The notes below the pieces were generated by a model. The model was not told the origin of the DNA. It did no database searches and saw only the letters and a list, made by a program, of their open reading frames with translations. From contig DASWVB010000009.1 of assembly GCA_036401375.1 (NCBI GenBank), positions 78,987 to 142,986 of the forward strand: 64,000 nt of DNA, read 5' to 3'. Made by a program: the position numbers and the translations under genes. Of this stretch, positions 16,961 through 26,397 are shown one piece after another (positions within the stretch are counted from its first letter, which is position 1; every line of letters starts with the position of its first letter). This stretch comes from DASWUZ01 sp036401375. GTDB taxonomy: Bacteria; Acidobacteriota; Terriglobia; Terriglobales; Acidobacteriaceae.

Positions 16961-19117
16961 TCAGTCCATCTTTGGCGAAGGAGGCAGCGGCTGCAACTCG
17001 ATGCCCGGCCCCTCCCAGAACAAAACCGGCTCACCCACAGCAGCACCCGGCGGACCCTCCGCATTCTCGATCCCCGGTATGCGCTCCACGCGAAGCCGAT
17101 GCGGGCCCGCCCTCAGGGTCGCGCTCACTCGTACCGGCTGAACAGCATCGCCGGTTGACCCGCAGACCTGCGGACGCGCGACCGGAGTCTCGTGCGGCGG
17201 AAGATCATCGACAGCCAGGCTGCCTCGTTCGCTGGTAAGCAGCGTGAACGTGTAACCGCCATCCACAGGAACGTCGATCTCAAGCTCAGAGCGGCTCGCG
17301 AGCGCATCAGGGCTGCCACCCGGTGACTCCTCCCTCTTTGCAGCCGGGATCGACCGTTCCCTGTTCGACGAAGCAGGCTGCTGCAGCACGACAGACCGGC
17401 TGCTCCAGGCCTGCTCACCGCCCGCCCCGATCACATGCAGCAGGACCCGAAAACGGCCGGAGCCATCGAGCAGCGTCCCCTCTGCGTCTAGGAACGTGTG
17501 ACGTACCTCCCGTCCCTCCGCCCGCTGTCCGTCGCCGAAGAGCCACTCGTAACGCGGCTCGCTCCGGTCGACCTCCGCCGCACCACCCGGGACCGCAGCA
17601 GCAAAGGTCACCGCCTCGCCGGCCCTCAGAAGACCAGGGGTATACGTGAAGTGAGCATCGACAGCCGGAGGCGCGACCGTCACCACTCCGTCCGTACCCT
17701 CGTTCACCGGCGTGCCGGCCAGCCGAACCCCCGCCACATCGCCCGTGATCACGGAGGGCGCCATCGCAGGCCCATCCAGCGCCCACACATCCTCAAGAGT
17801 GACGTCGCGCACCGACGCATTCGGCTGCCGAATCTGGTAGAGCGAGTACCAGTCCTCCAGGCGAATGTCGCGAAGAAGATAGTCGCTGTGCGTGCCGTGC
17901 CCGCCCGGGTCTGACCAGAGCTCAAATAAGGCGAACGGCACCTTGCAGCCGCCAAATCCACCGTGAATCACATCTACATCGGTCATTCGAAAGTGCGCGC
18001 CGTTGAACGTCTTCTCCGGCCAGCCTACCCGCACAATATTCGAAATACTGGTCGAGACGATCGAATCCTCGATGACTATATTTGTCACGTCGTGGCCCGG
18101 CACCCGCATCAACGCAAGGTCGTAGCCACCCCAGTTGCCATCGATCGCAAACACGTCATCGGACGCGCGGAAGAAGCTGTTCCGCACCGTCGTGTCCCCG
18201 CCACCCAGCCAGTCCATCCCATCCTGGTTCGCGTTGTTAGGGTTCCCCGCGATCGCCTTCACGTTATAGAAGCCGATATGCCGCGAGTCGCGCATCTGTA
18301 TCTGCCAGCTGCGACTGCGTGTGACACAGGTGATGCCGTCGATCTCGACATTCCGCGCCTGGTCCATCACGATGACGTGCCAGTTCGGCTTCTGCATCCA
18401 GCCTTCGTCGCTCTTCGGATCCTGCGGGCCGTCATAGATGATCGTGCCTCTACCAAGCACGCGCACATCGTGCACCTGCCAGACATTCAGCGAGCCGAAG
18501 ATCACCGCCCCGCCAGCCAGGTAGATCGTCTCTCCGGAGTGCGCATCGATGTTCTCTCGATGCACGCCCGCCCCGTAGTAGCGAACCCCCGCAGTCCCCG
18601 CCGTGATCCGCGACCGGTCCGGCGCATTGGAGAAGAGAAAGAGGATCTGCGCGTCGGCGAAGTGATCTCCAGGCCGCGTCACCGTCAGCTTCGCACTTGC
18701 GGGCATGCGAAAGCTGATGGTCGCGCCGCGGCGCTCCGGTCGAACCCCGAACCGCATCGGCTGCACCTCGACGCCGTCGTCCCAGAAATGAGCGTCCGAA
18801 GCCGTGACCCGCACCATGACGGCCGCAGCAGCGTCAAAGTTGAGCACGTAGTAGCCCGTCGCCGCGTGCATGACCTCGCTGCTCTGTCCATCCACCGAGA
18901 CGTGAAAGAAGTTGGATCGCACCTCGTCGGGAATGGGATACAAAGTGACCCGGCGATTCCCTGCGCGCTCCCCGGCTGCATCAGACGACACGGCAGATGC
19001 GTGAGCCGAGGCAGCGACGCACATCAGCAGCACGCCGATCCAACAAGACGCCATGAGCGAAAACAATAGAGCGGAACGCCACCATCCCGCGAAGGCTCGC
19101 GAAGACCGGCTACGCAT
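16961..19117 (-). CDS. Secreted GH28-like right-handed beta-helix glycosidase with PKD-like domain
   Basis: 718 residues. After a signal/anchor segment (about 14-40) comes a beta-sandwich (about 55-150), then a parallel beta-helix (about 170-460) with GH28-type residues in order: NANQDG (295-300, cf. NTDG), SDD (319-321), a GHD and a later RVG. A PKD-like domain follows (YEWLFGDGQ, HTFLDAEG), then a carbohydrate-binding-like C-terminus. GH28 enzymes hydrolyse polygalacturonan or rhamnogalacturonan; GH49-like activity is an alternative. The ATG at 19117 overlaps the stop of the upstream membrane-protein gene by 8 bp. Confidence 0.8.
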   Translation of the reverse strand: MRSRSSRAFAGWWRSALLFSLMASCWIGVLLMCVAASAHASAVSSDAAGERAGNRRVTLYPIPDEVRSNFFHVSVDGQSSEVMHAATGYYVLNFDAAAAVMVRVTASDAHFWDDGVEVQPMRFGVRPERRGATISFRMPASAKLTVTRPGDHFADAQILFLFSNAPDRSRITAGTAGVRYYGAGVHRENIDAHSGETIYLAGGAVIFGSLNVWQVHDVRVLGRGTIIYDGPQDPKSDEGWMQKPNWHVIVMDQARNVEIDGITCVTRSRSWQIQMRDSRHIGFYNVKAIAGNPNNANQDGMDWLGGGDTTVRNSFFRASDDVFAIDGNWGGYDLALMRVPGHDVTNIVIEDSIVSTSISNIVRVGWPEKTFNGAHFRMTDVDVIHGGFGGCKVPFALFELWSDPGGHGTHSDYLLRDIRLEDWYSLYQIRQPNASVRDVTLEDVWALDGPAMAPSVITGDVAGVRLAGTPVNEGTDGVVTVAPPAVDAHFTYTPGLLRAGEAVTFAAAVPGGAAEVDRSEPRYEWLFGDGQRAEGREVRHTFLDAEGTLLDGSGRFRVLLHVIGAGGEQAWSSRSVVLQQPASSNRERSIPAAKREESPGGSPDALASRSELEIDVPVDGGYTFTLLTSERGSLAVDDLPPHETPVARPQVCGSTGDAVQPVRVSATLRAGPHRLRVERIPGIENAEGPPGAAVGEPVLFWEGPGIELQPLPPSPKMD

Positions 19118-19523
19118 AGGCAGCGGCAATCAGGAAAGCAAGCGGCAGGGCATGCAGCAGGATCGTCCACATCAGTGACCGCGCCACTCCATGAGATCGC
19201 ATCGTCAGCGCCATGAATAAGCCATACAGGGGAAACTGCACGTACATTACGATCTGAGTCAGGCTGCTCGTCCACTGCTCTGAGAGTCCGAACAGATGCA
19301 GTCTCAGCAGCGCAATCCACGGATAGAGCGTCTGCAGCGCGCCAGGCCCCTCCAGCGCGAGCACTGCTGCGCTGCGCCTGGCCAGAGGAGTGACCAGCAC
19401 CCCCGCCAGCACCGGCCACCACAACCACCAGCTTCGGCCGCTCTTCTTTCGCCTGTTTGGAATCGGCCTCTGATAAGCAGCCGGTCGCCGCGTGTGTGGG
19501 CGTGCATTCATCAATCCGAGCAT
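19110..19523 (-). CDS. Small integral membrane protein
   Basis: 137 residues. A basic N-terminus (RRPAAYQRPIPNRRKK) precedes three or four hydrophobic segments (WWLWWPVLAGVLV, a middle LYPWIALLRLHLFGL, IVMYVQFPLYGLFMAL and LLHALPLAFLIAAAYA). No family is recognised. It overlaps the start of the glycosidase gene, which suggests co-transcription. An internal ATG at 19511 is an alternative start. Confidence 0.65.
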   Translation of the reverse strand: MLGLMNARPHTRRPAAYQRPIPNRRKKSGRSWWLWWPVLAGVLVTPLARRSAAVLALEGPGALQTLYPWIALLRLHLFGLSEQWTSSLTQIVMYVQFPLYGLFMALTMRSHGVARSLMWTILLHALPLAFLIAAAYA

Positions 19524-19621
19524 AGCAGCCCGCCCACAGCTACTGTCCGCCTCTCGCGACGCCGAATCTTTAACGCTGCCGCTGTCTCTCCAGGTCGATT
19601 CTCGAGACGCGGCCGCGACAG

Positions 19622-20263
19622 CTACGGCCTCGGAGTTGAAGTAGAGGCAGAAGCCCCATCAAGTCCGAGCGCAGCAGCAGACCTGCGCATCGCATCGATG
19701 CAGAACTCGATGTGCGCATCGAGTTCGACACCCAGCTCAAGGGCCCCCTGCACGATGTCTTCACGATGCACGCCCTTCGCGAAAGCCTTGTCCTTCATCT
19801 TCTTGCGCACGCCCGCGAGCTCAACGTCATGGATCGAGCGGGTCGGCTTCACCAGCGCGCACGCGGTCAGAAAGCCGGACAGCTCGTCGCACGCGAAGAG
19901 CGCCTTCGCCAGATGGGTGGTGCGCGGCACACCGGAGTAGCTCGCATGACCCAGGATCGCCGTTCGTACCTGCTCCGGCCAGCCCTGTTCCGCCAGTATG
20001 CGCACGCCGACAAACGGATGATCTTCAAGCGAAGGAAATCTCTCATAGTCGAAGTCGTGCAGCAGCGCCGTGATTGAATAGGTCTCGATCAGCGCCGCCG
20101 CCTCCTGCTCCGGCAGCGGGCCCGCGGCCACTTCTCCGTAAGCGCGCACGCAGGACTCAACGCCGAGTGCGTGCTTCAACAGGCTCCCCGACTGGGTGTA
20201 TTCGTTGAGCAGCGACCATGCCCGCGCGCGCGAAAATTCCAACTCACTCCTGGGGACTAGCAC
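19622..20263 (-). CDS. HD-domain phosphohydrolase-like protein
   Basis: 213 residues. The HD metal ligands are visible as His31 (LLKHALGVE), His69-Asp70 (ALLHDFDYERF), His82 (EDHPFVG) and a later Asp (ACDELSGF), the layout of small HDIG-like hydrolases often found beside tRNA or nucleotide metabolism genes. The start is a GTG at 20263 with AGGAGG 5 nt upstream (20269-20274), clearly better than the ATG 51 codons further up. Substrate unknown. Confidence 0.85.
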   Translation of the reverse strand: MLVPRSELEFSRARAWSLLNEYTQSGSLLKHALGVESCVRAYGEVAAGPLPEQEAAALIETYSITALLHDFDYERFPSLEDHPFVGVRILAEQGWPEQVRTAILGHASYSGVPRTTHLAKALFACDELSGFLTACALVKPTRSIHDVELAGVRKKMKDKAFAKGVHREDIVQGALELGVELDAHIEFCIDAMRRSAAALGLDGASASTSTPRP

Positions 20264-20317
20264 TTCTGCCTCCTGATCTTTTCGGGAATCTTCGGTTTTC
20301 TTACGGATATTCCTGGG

Positions 20318-20341
20318 TTGACACTCCTTTTCCACTTGACA
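20318..20341. promoter_or_regulatory. Two TTGACA boxes in a divergent promoter region
   Basis: TTGACA occurs at 20318 and again at 20336, 18 bp apart, in the gap between the divergent HD gene and the XRE regulator gene. They look like -35 elements or a repeated operator, but no convincing -10 sits 16-18 bp after either, so the reading is tentative. Confidence 0.3.
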
Positions 20342-20442
20342 ACCCGGATACCCGCCCGTCACTCTAACTATGCAAGAATTGGTCAGGCCATACAATGCTG
20401 GCCGGTTCCACGGCACGCCCGCTCTGGCGCTCCGTAACAGTT

Positions 20443-20991
20443 ATGGCTACTAATCTGGCAATCGTAGAGGCACGTGAGGTGCTTCGTTGCGACCACTGCA
20501 GTCTGGTGCAATTCCGCACCGCCAACTCTCTCTGCAGACGCTGTCATAAAGCCATCGAAATCGAGTTACCCGAGCCTCAGCCGGGCTCCCAGTCCCCAAA
20601 ACTGGTACCGGCAGGTGAACCGGGAGCGGCGCCCGACGAAGGACTCCAGGTCGCCCGCACCGTTCGCGACATGCGCCGCAGTCGAAACCTCAGCCAGCGG
20701 CAGCTCGCCGGCCGCATGCAGGTCCCCCGCACTTACATCTCCAAGATCGAGAACGGCAAGGCCATGCCGACGCTCTCCTCGCTGCAGCGCCTCGCCGTCG
20801 CCCTCGAGATCAACATCTGCGACCTGCTGCAGGATGGTCCCAGCCGCCGCCAGATCGAGGCCGCCGCAGTGCTCGCCGATCCATTCCTCGCCGAGATCGC
20901 TCCCTACATAGCGCAGATGGATTCGCTCCAGCGCCAGCTCTTCCTCAACCAAGTAAGAGACGCCGCCGGAGGACGCCGCCGCACCGCCTAG
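20443..20991 (+). CDS. XRE-family regulator with N-terminal zinc ribbon
   Basis: 182 residues. An N-terminal zinc-ribbon-like module has Cys16/Cys19 (CDHC) and Cys31/Cys34 (CRRC). After a Pro-rich linker comes a Cro/C1-type helix-turn-helix (about 70-130: NLSQRQLAGRM, TYISKIENG, PTLSSLQRLAVALEI). The C-terminal helix may dimerise. Targets are unknown; the divergent HD gene and the doubled TTGACA boxes are candidates. An ATG at 20395 would add 16 residues. Confidence 0.85.
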   Translation: MATNLAIVEAREVLRCDHCSLVQFRTANSLCRRCHKAIEIELPEPQPGSQSPKLVPAGEPGAAPDEGLQVARTVRDMRRSRNLSQRQLAGRMQVPRTYISKIENGKAMPTLSSLQRLAVALEINICDLLQDGPSRRQIEAAAVLADPFLAEIAPYIAQMDSLQRQLFLNQVRDAAGGRRRTA

Positions 20992-21338
20992 CCCTGGCCG
21001 CCGGAGTAGTACCGCGCACTCGCTAAAGATGCGGCTGCTTGCGCCAGACTCGTCAGCCCGAGTTTCTGTTGCCACGGGCCACAGAAATCCCAGCAACAGC
21101 AGTGACCTTTCGCCCATGCGACGCATCGGCTCAGCACCCTCGTCCATCACGGAGTGCGCCCAGTCTCGAGCCCTCAATCGAAGAGAGGCTTCAGCGACGT
21201 TCAGGCGCAAATAGTGTGCTCTGGACCAGGCAGCTCCCTGATCCGATAGTCTGCAGTCCTCGTCTCCCAGGGCCAGCGCCGATCATTGCCCCGCATGCAC
21301 CCATGTGCTACGGTCGAAGACGGGAAGGGGCGTCCTGC
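20992..21338 (+). other. Intergenic region without recognised gene
   Basis: The gap between the XRE gene and uppS has an open frame that could extend uppS by up to 100 residues, but that extension matches nothing in UppS proteins. I see no repeat, hairpin or consensus promoter. Confidence 0.4.
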
Positions 21339-22172
21339 TTGCTATCCTCCAGCGTGCCATCTTCGGGGCGTCTGCTAGAGCTCTCGGCCGACGAACTGAC
21401 CATCTACCGGCGGCTCGATCCCACCCGCCTGCCCCGCCACGTAGCCATGATCATGGACGGCAACGGACGCTGGGCCGGCAAGCGCAGCCTCAAGCGCTTC
21501 CTCGGTCACCAGCAGGGAGCCGAGTCGGTGCAGTACGTCGTCGAGACCGCATCCCGCATCGACCTGCCATGGCTGACGCTCTACGCCTTTTCGCTCGAAA
21601 ACAGCCTCCGCCGCCCCAAGACGGAGGTCAACTTCCTCATGCGCCTGCTGCGCTCCTACCTCAGCAACAACGTCGGGCGGATGAATGACAACAACGTCCG
21701 CATCCAGTACATCGGCCGCACCCACGAGCTGCCGAGCGAGGTGCGTGACAAGATGCAGTGGGCCTCTGAGGCGACGGCTCGCAACACCGGCACCGTGCTC
21801 ACCCTGGCGCTCAACTACGGCTCGCGGACAGAGATCGTCGACGCGTTCCGCGAACTCTGCGCTGAGGTCCAGCGAGAACATCGCAGCTCCGACTCGATCA
21901 CCGAAGAAGACATTCGCCGCCACCTCTATACCGCGCACATGCCCGACCCTGACCTCGTCATCCGCACCTCGGGCGAGATGCGTATCTCGAACTACCTGCT
22001 CTGGCAGATCGCCTACTCCGAGATCTACGTCACTGACCGGCTCTGGCCCGACTTCCGCGGCATTCACATGCTCGAGGCCATCGAGGATTATCAGCGCCGC
22101 GACCGCCGCTTCGGAGGTCTCAGTGACAGCGCCGAGAGCGTTGCCAGCGAACCCTCCGTGCTCGTCCCCTGA
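21339..22172 (+). CDS. uppS: Isoprenyl transferase (undecaprenyl diphosphate synthase)
   Basis: Makes C55 undecaprenyl diphosphate, the lipid carrier for peptidoglycan and polysaccharide. cis-Prenyltransferase motifs are complete: MIMDGNGRWA with catalytic Asp40, FSLENSLRRP, and DLVIRTSGEMRISNYLLWQ with its Arg/Ser diphosphate ligands, then the acidic EIYVTDRLWPDF. I place the start at TTG 21339, 8-9 nt after a GGAAGGGG Shine-Dalgarno; ATG 21303 and GTG 21354 are alternatives. It begins a run with cdsA, dxr and rseP, interrupted by a repeat cluster. Confidence 0.93.
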   Translation: MLSSSVPSSGRLLELSADELTIYRRLDPTRLPRHVAMIMDGNGRWAGKRSLKRFLGHQQGAESVQYVVETASRIDLPWLTLYAFSLENSLRRPKTEVNFLMRLLRSYLSNNVGRMNDNNVRIQYIGRTHELPSEVRDKMQWASEATARNTGTVLTLALNYGSRTEIVDAFRELCAEVQREHRSSDSITEEDIRRHLYTAHMPDPDLVIRTSGEMRISNYLLWQIAYSEIYVTDRLWPDFRGIHMLEAIEDYQRRDRRFGGLSDSAESVASEPSVLVP

Positions 22173-22266
22173 AGCAGCTTCATGGTGCGATTGCCTCTAT
22201 CGCGGCACAAGGGTAGACCAGGTTCAAACATCTATGAGCCTACCAAGCACCATCTTTCTGGTCGCT

Positions 22267-22529
22267 GGGGTGCCCCATGTCTCGTTTCTGAGACATGGGT
22301 TTGTGCCGGGTGCCCCATACCTCAGACATGGGTTTCTGTCGGGTGCCCCATTCATGCGCAGCCTCATCGCGCATGAGTGGGAGTTCAACCGGACAGCGCT
22401 TCTCTAAGGAAAGCCGGGTGCCCCATGTCTCGTATCTGAGACATGGGTTTGTGCACTGGCCGGGGTGCCCCATTCAAGCGCAGCCTCATCGCGCATGAGT
22501 GGGAGTTCAGGCGTCCGCGCCTCTCTAAG
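22267..22529 (+). repeat. Palindromic repeat cluster A (GGGTGCCCCAT family)
   Basis: Five hairpin units begin at 22267, 22308, 22341, 22416 and 22462, each opening with GGGTGCCCCAT. Type I units pair CCCATGTCTC with GAGACATGGG (22274-22283/22290-22299 and 22422-22431/22438-22447, both perfect 10 bp); the unit at 22308 is a shortened type I. Type II units pair CCCATTCATGCGC with GCGCATGAGTGGG (22347-22359/22369-22381, one G.T). The order is I-I-II, tail, I-II, tail, with a shared tail GCGC(T/C)TCTCTAAG. It lies between co-directional uppS and cdsA. No transposase is nearby. Confidence 0.85.
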
Positions 22530-22733
22530 TGAAACGCGACCACCGACGCCCAGCAGAACGGCCACAACGCTGCCAGAGGAAGAACGCAACCGGCCAAAGC
22601 AGCTGTTAGCGCCACATCATCCGCGCCACCGGCCGGCATTGTGAAGACGCCGCGCACGCCCCGGCCACCCACGGCGTGTATTCTGGTCTACGACCATGCT
22701 CATCCGATCGACCTGCGCGGACGCACCAGCCCG

Positions 22734-23558
22734 ATGAAGCGGGTCCTCACTGCACTGGTCCTCATCCCCCTGGTCCTGCTGCTCATCTTCAAAGGCGCGT
22801 TCTGGATGAACACCCTCGCCGCAGCCCTGGTCGCCGAGCTGGCTGCATGGGAGTACCTGGGCCTCGCCACCGCCACCGGAGCAAAGACGCCCCGCATCCT
22901 CGTCCTCGGCGCCATCGCGGTGCTCTTCTTCGTAGCCTTCCGCAACCCTGACCTGACGGGCCCCGTGATCGGCGGCCTTTCGCTGCTCATCCTCGTCGTC
23001 TGCACCTTCAGTTCGCCGCTCGAGCGCGTGCTGCCCGACACCGCCTACTCAGTCTTCGGGTTGATCTACATCGGTCTCTCAATGTCGACCGTCCCCCTGC
23101 TCAGCGCGCAGGAGAATGGGCCGTCGCTGCTCGTCTTCCTCCTCTTCGTCGTATGGTCCGGCGATGTAGCGGCGCTTTACATAGGCCGCGCCTTCGGACG
23201 CCGCAAGCTCGCTCCCCGCATCAGCCCTAATAAGACATGGGAGGGCAGCATCGCCTCCATCGTCGGCAGCCTGCTCGTCACAATCCTGCTCCTCTATCTC
23301 GCTGGAGTGTTAGCAGGCCGCAACCTCGCCCTGCTCAGCTACCCTGGCCCGGCGCGCCGATGGCTCCTGCTGGCAGTGCTGCTCAACATCGCCGCCCAGG
23401 CCGGCGACCTGGTCGAGTCCGCCCTCAAGCGAGGAGCCGGGGTCAAGGATTCCGGCACCCTCCTGCCCGGCCACGGTGGCGTTCTCGACCGCATAGACGC
23501 CCTGCTGCTGGCCGCTCCAGTGCTGTGGTACGCTCAGTTAGCGCAGCAGTACTTCTAG
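22734..23558 (+). CDS. cdsA: Phosphatidate cytidylyltransferase
   Basis: 274 residues, inner-membrane enzyme making CDP-diacylglycerol from phosphatidic acid and CTP for phospholipid synthesis. It has about eight hydrophobic segments and the C-terminal family signature ALKRGAGVKDSG followed by PGHGGVLDRID. The ATG at 22734 (MKRVLTALVLIPL) gives the normal N-terminus. It is separated from uppS by the palindromic repeat cluster and followed 43 bp later by dxr. Confidence 0.94.
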   Translation: MKRVLTALVLIPLVLLLIFKGAFWMNTLAAALVAELAAWEYLGLATATGAKTPRILVLGAIAVLFFVAFRNPDLTGPVIGGLSLLILVVCTFSSPLERVLPDTAYSVFGLIYIGLSMSTVPLLSAQENGPSLLVFLLFVVWSGDVAALYIGRAFGRRKLAPRISPNKTWEGSIASIVGSLLVTILLLYLAGVLAGRNLALLSYPGPARRWLLLAVLLNIAAQAGDLVESALKRGAGVKDSGTLLPGHGGVLDRIDALLLAAPVLWYAQLAQQYF

Positions 23559-23601
23559 CTGTCGCGGCACTCAAGTCGTTTGAATACAGAGACTTAACCA
23601 T

Positions 23602-24783
23602 TTGAAGCAGATTGCAATTCTCGGCTCGACAGGCTCCATCGGGGCAAGCACCCTGAGCATCGTCGCGAGCTATCCGGAGCGCTTCACCGTGGCCGCGCTC
23701 GCCGCCGGGCGCAACCTCGAGGCAGCCTTTGAACAGGCCTGCCGCTGGCGGCCCCGGGTCATCTCGCTCGCGACCGCTGAGCTGGCCGATGAGCTCTCCC
23801 GGCGACTGCGAGCAGCCGGGGTCAGTGGGATCGAGATCGTCTGGGGCACAGAGGGCACGATCACGGTAGCAACTCTTGCTGAGGTCGACTTCGTAGTCTC
23901 GGCTATCGTCGGAGTCGCCGGACTGCCCGCCACCTATGCGGCCGTCGCAGCCGGGAAGACCGTCGGCCTCGCCAACAAGGAGGCGATGGTAGCCGCAGGC
24001 GAAATCCTCATCCGCGAGGCGCGCCTTCAAGGGGTGGCGCTGCTGCCCATCGACTCCGAACACAATGCCATCCATCAATGCATGCGCGCCGGCGCCAAGA
24101 CCGAAGTCCGCCGCATCTGGCTTACTGCATCGGGTGGCCCATTTCGCACTCTGCCGCTTCCCGACTTCGAACACATCACGGTTGAGCAGGCCCTCAAGCA
24201 TCCGACCTGGGTCATGGGCCGCCGCATCACCATCGACTCCGCGACCATGCTCAACAAGGGCCTCGAGATCATCGAGGCCTGCCGCCTGTTCGACCTGCCG
24301 CCGGCTGCGGTGCGCGTCACCGTCCATCCCCAGTCGACCGTGCATTCGCTGGTTGAATACATCGACGGCAGCATCCTCGCGCAGATCTCCGTGACCGATA
24401 TGCGCCTGCCTATCCTCTATGCCATCAGCTACCCCGAGCGTGTCGCCTCCGAGCTGACCTTTGACATCGAGGCCCTCGGGCAGCTCAACTTCACCCCGCC
24501 GGACCTGGCCCGCTTCCCCTGCCTGCGCCTCGCCTGCGAGGCTGCCGAACAGGGCGGCGCGCACTGCATCGCCCTCAACGCCGCGGACGAAGTCGTGGTC
24601 GAGGCCTTTCTAGCCGGCGAAATACCCTTCCTGGGCATCCCGCGTACAATCGAAGCTGTGTTGCATGCAACAGCCCGGCGTCAGCCGTCTACCATTGCTG
24701 AGGTATTGGAGCTGGATCGGGAGTCGAGGGAGCTCGCTCGCCGGCTGCTGGCGGCAAAGGGCCGCTCTACAATACTCTGTTGA
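23602..24783 (+). CDS. dxr: 1-deoxy-D-xylulose 5-phosphate reductoisomerase
   Basis: 393 residues; second step of the MEP isoprenoid pathway (DXP to MEP, NADPH). The N-terminal nucleotide loop GSTGSIGASTL, the LANKEAMV motif, the metal/substrate segment PIDSEHNAI and SGGPFR are in place. The TTG start gives MKQIAILGSTGSIG, the usual N-terminus, so a rare start codon is well supported here. It supplies precursors for UppS and the polyprenyl synthase at 27.7 kb. Confidence 0.96.
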   Translation: MKQIAILGSTGSIGASTLSIVASYPERFTVAALAAGRNLEAAFEQACRWRPRVISLATAELADELSRRLRAAGVSGIEIVWGTEGTITVATLAEVDFVVSAIVGVAGLPATYAAVAAGKTVGLANKEAMVAAGEILIREARLQGVALLPIDSEHNAIHQCMRAGAKTEVRRIWLTASGGPFRTLPLPDFEHITVEQALKHPTWVMGRRITIDSATMLNKGLEIIEACRLFDLPPAAVRVTVHPQSTVHSLVEYIDGSILAQISVTDMRLPILYAISYPERVASELTFDIEALGQLNFTPPDLARFPCLRLACEAAEQGGAHCIALNAADEVVVEAFLAGEIPFLGIPRTIEAVLHATARRQPSTIAEVLELDRESRELARRLLAAKGRSTILC

Positions 24784-24881
24784 GCGCTTGCACAGTAAAG
24801 TTGCTGCAATCCATGCGCCGGCCAGGCTCGCCCGCGTGGCTCACTGCGGCATTCCGTGCGCGTCAAACTCAGGGATAAAGA

Positions 24882-26348
24882 ATGCATTCTGCGATCATCG
24901 CCGCGCTCTCCTTCTTCGTTGTGCTCGGCATCATGGTGCTGGTTCATGAATTTGGCCACTTCGCCGTAGCCAAGTTCTTCGGTGTCCGCGTCGAGGTCTT
25001 CTCGATCGGAATGGGTAAGCGGCTCTTCGGCTTCAAGCGCGGAGACACCGACTATCGCCTCAGCCTGCTGCCCCTCGGCGGCTACGTCAAGATGGCCGGG
25101 GAGATGGGCGGCGACGGCACCATGGACGTCTCAACCGGCGACTCCGCCATGCAGGAGGTCGTCACCGGCGAGCGTCCTCACCACAACACCGCCGCAGAAG
25201 AGCCGGCCAGCGTCAGGCGAGAGGTCGATCCGGGCGACCTGAATGCCAAGCCGCGCTGGCAGCGGGTGCTCATTGGCTTCGCCGGCCCCGTCTCAAACCT
25301 CATCCTCGCCTTCGTGCTCATGGCCGGGCTCTTCATGATGCACAGCGAGGTCCCTGACTACGTCCGCCAGCCCGTAGTCCTCGATCCGGTGCCCTCCGGC
25401 TCACCTGCCGGACACGCCGGGCTCGAAGCAGGCGACAGGATCACCAGCTTTGACGGGGAGCGCCAGCCCAGCTACGAACAGGTTGGAATGCGCGTCGGTA
25501 TCGGGGTCAATTCGACGGTACCCATCTCCATAGACCGCAACGGACGGACCATCGACACCGGCATCGCAGTCCCTGCTACCAACAAGCCTGAGGACCTCAC
25601 TCCGGAGGCGCTAGGCATCTTTACCCGGGTGCAGACGACCCCGATCGGGGTGATGGAAGTGGAGCCCGGCATGCCCGCCGAGGCAGCAGGGCTCAAACCC
25701 GGCGACCTGATCGAGTCGATGGATGGCAACCAGTTCCACTACGTCCGCTCGCTGCTGGCCTTCCTCCAACAGAGTGACGGCAAGCCGGTTCACCTGGTCG
25801 TCAGGCGCTCGGGTCAGAGTCTCAACATGACCGTGCAGCCTACCCTCGTCCCCGCACCCGAGGAGCCGAGCGGCAAGCAGTACCGGCTCGGCTTCCGCCC
25901 GACCGAGCCGCCCTACCATGTCGAACAGCTCTCGCTGCCGGCCGCCGCGCACCTCTCGTTCACCACCAACATGCACAACGGCGGCGCGATCGTCACTGTG
26001 CTGCGGCGGCTCTTCACCCGGTCCAACACCGTACGCCAGCTTAGCGGCCCCATTGGCATGGCACGGGTGACCGGGGAGGCATTTTCGACCCCGGGCTGGC
26101 AGCCCACCATCGATCTGATGGCCCTGATCAGCCTCAACCTCGGCATCTTTAACCTGCTCCCCTTCCCCGTGCTTGATGGCGGCATGATCATGCTGCTGGT
26201 CATCGAAGGCCTCATACGCCGGGACATCAACCAGCAGTTCAAGGAGCGCATCTACCAGGTCGCTTTCGTGGTGCTGATCCTCTTCTTCGCCTTCGTGATG
26301 TTCAACGACTTCTCCCGGCTGCCCCTCTTCAGCCACCTCAAGCCTTAG
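24882..26348 (+). CDS. rseP: RseP-type site-2 intramembrane metalloprotease
   Basis: 488 residues. TM1 carries the zinc motif HEFGH (His22-His26), two PDZ-like segments lie at about 165-330, and the C-terminal TM pair contains the second motif NLLPFPVLDGG. RseP proteases cut membrane anti-sigma factors and leftover signal peptides in the inner membrane. The cdsA-dxr-rseP order is widely conserved. A 60-residue polar insertion separates TM1 from the second hydrophobic segment. Confidence 0.95.
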   Translation: MHSAIIAALSFFVVLGIMVLVHEFGHFAVAKFFGVRVEVFSIGMGKRLFGFKRGDTDYRLSLLPLGGYVKMAGEMGGDGTMDVSTGDSAMQEVVTGERPHHNTAAEEPASVRREVDPGDLNAKPRWQRVLIGFAGPVSNLILAFVLMAGLFMMHSEVPDYVRQPVVLDPVPSGSPAGHAGLEAGDRITSFDGERQPSYEQVGMRVGIGVNSTVPISIDRNGRTIDTGIAVPATNKPEDLTPEALGIFTRVQTTPIGVMEVEPGMPAEAAGLKPGDLIESMDGNQFHYVRSLLAFLQQSDGKPVHLVVRRSGQSLNMTVQPTLVPAPEEPSGKQYRLGFRPTEPPYHVEQLSLPAAAHLSFTTNMHNGGAIVTVLRRLFTRSNTVRQLSGPIGMARVTGEAFSTPGWQPTIDLMALISLNLGIFNLLPFPVLDGGMIMLLVIEGLIRRDINQQFKERIYQVAFVVLILFFAFVMFNDFSRLPLFSHLKP

Positions 26349-26397
26349 GCACTTCGCACCACAGCTTTGGGAGGCGAAGCCCAAGTACACTGGAGCC

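Noticed and set aside
22267..22529. Repeat cluster A as a CRISPR array
   Set aside because: Units are of two types, unevenly spaced, individually palindromic and without unique spacers; no cas genes nearby.
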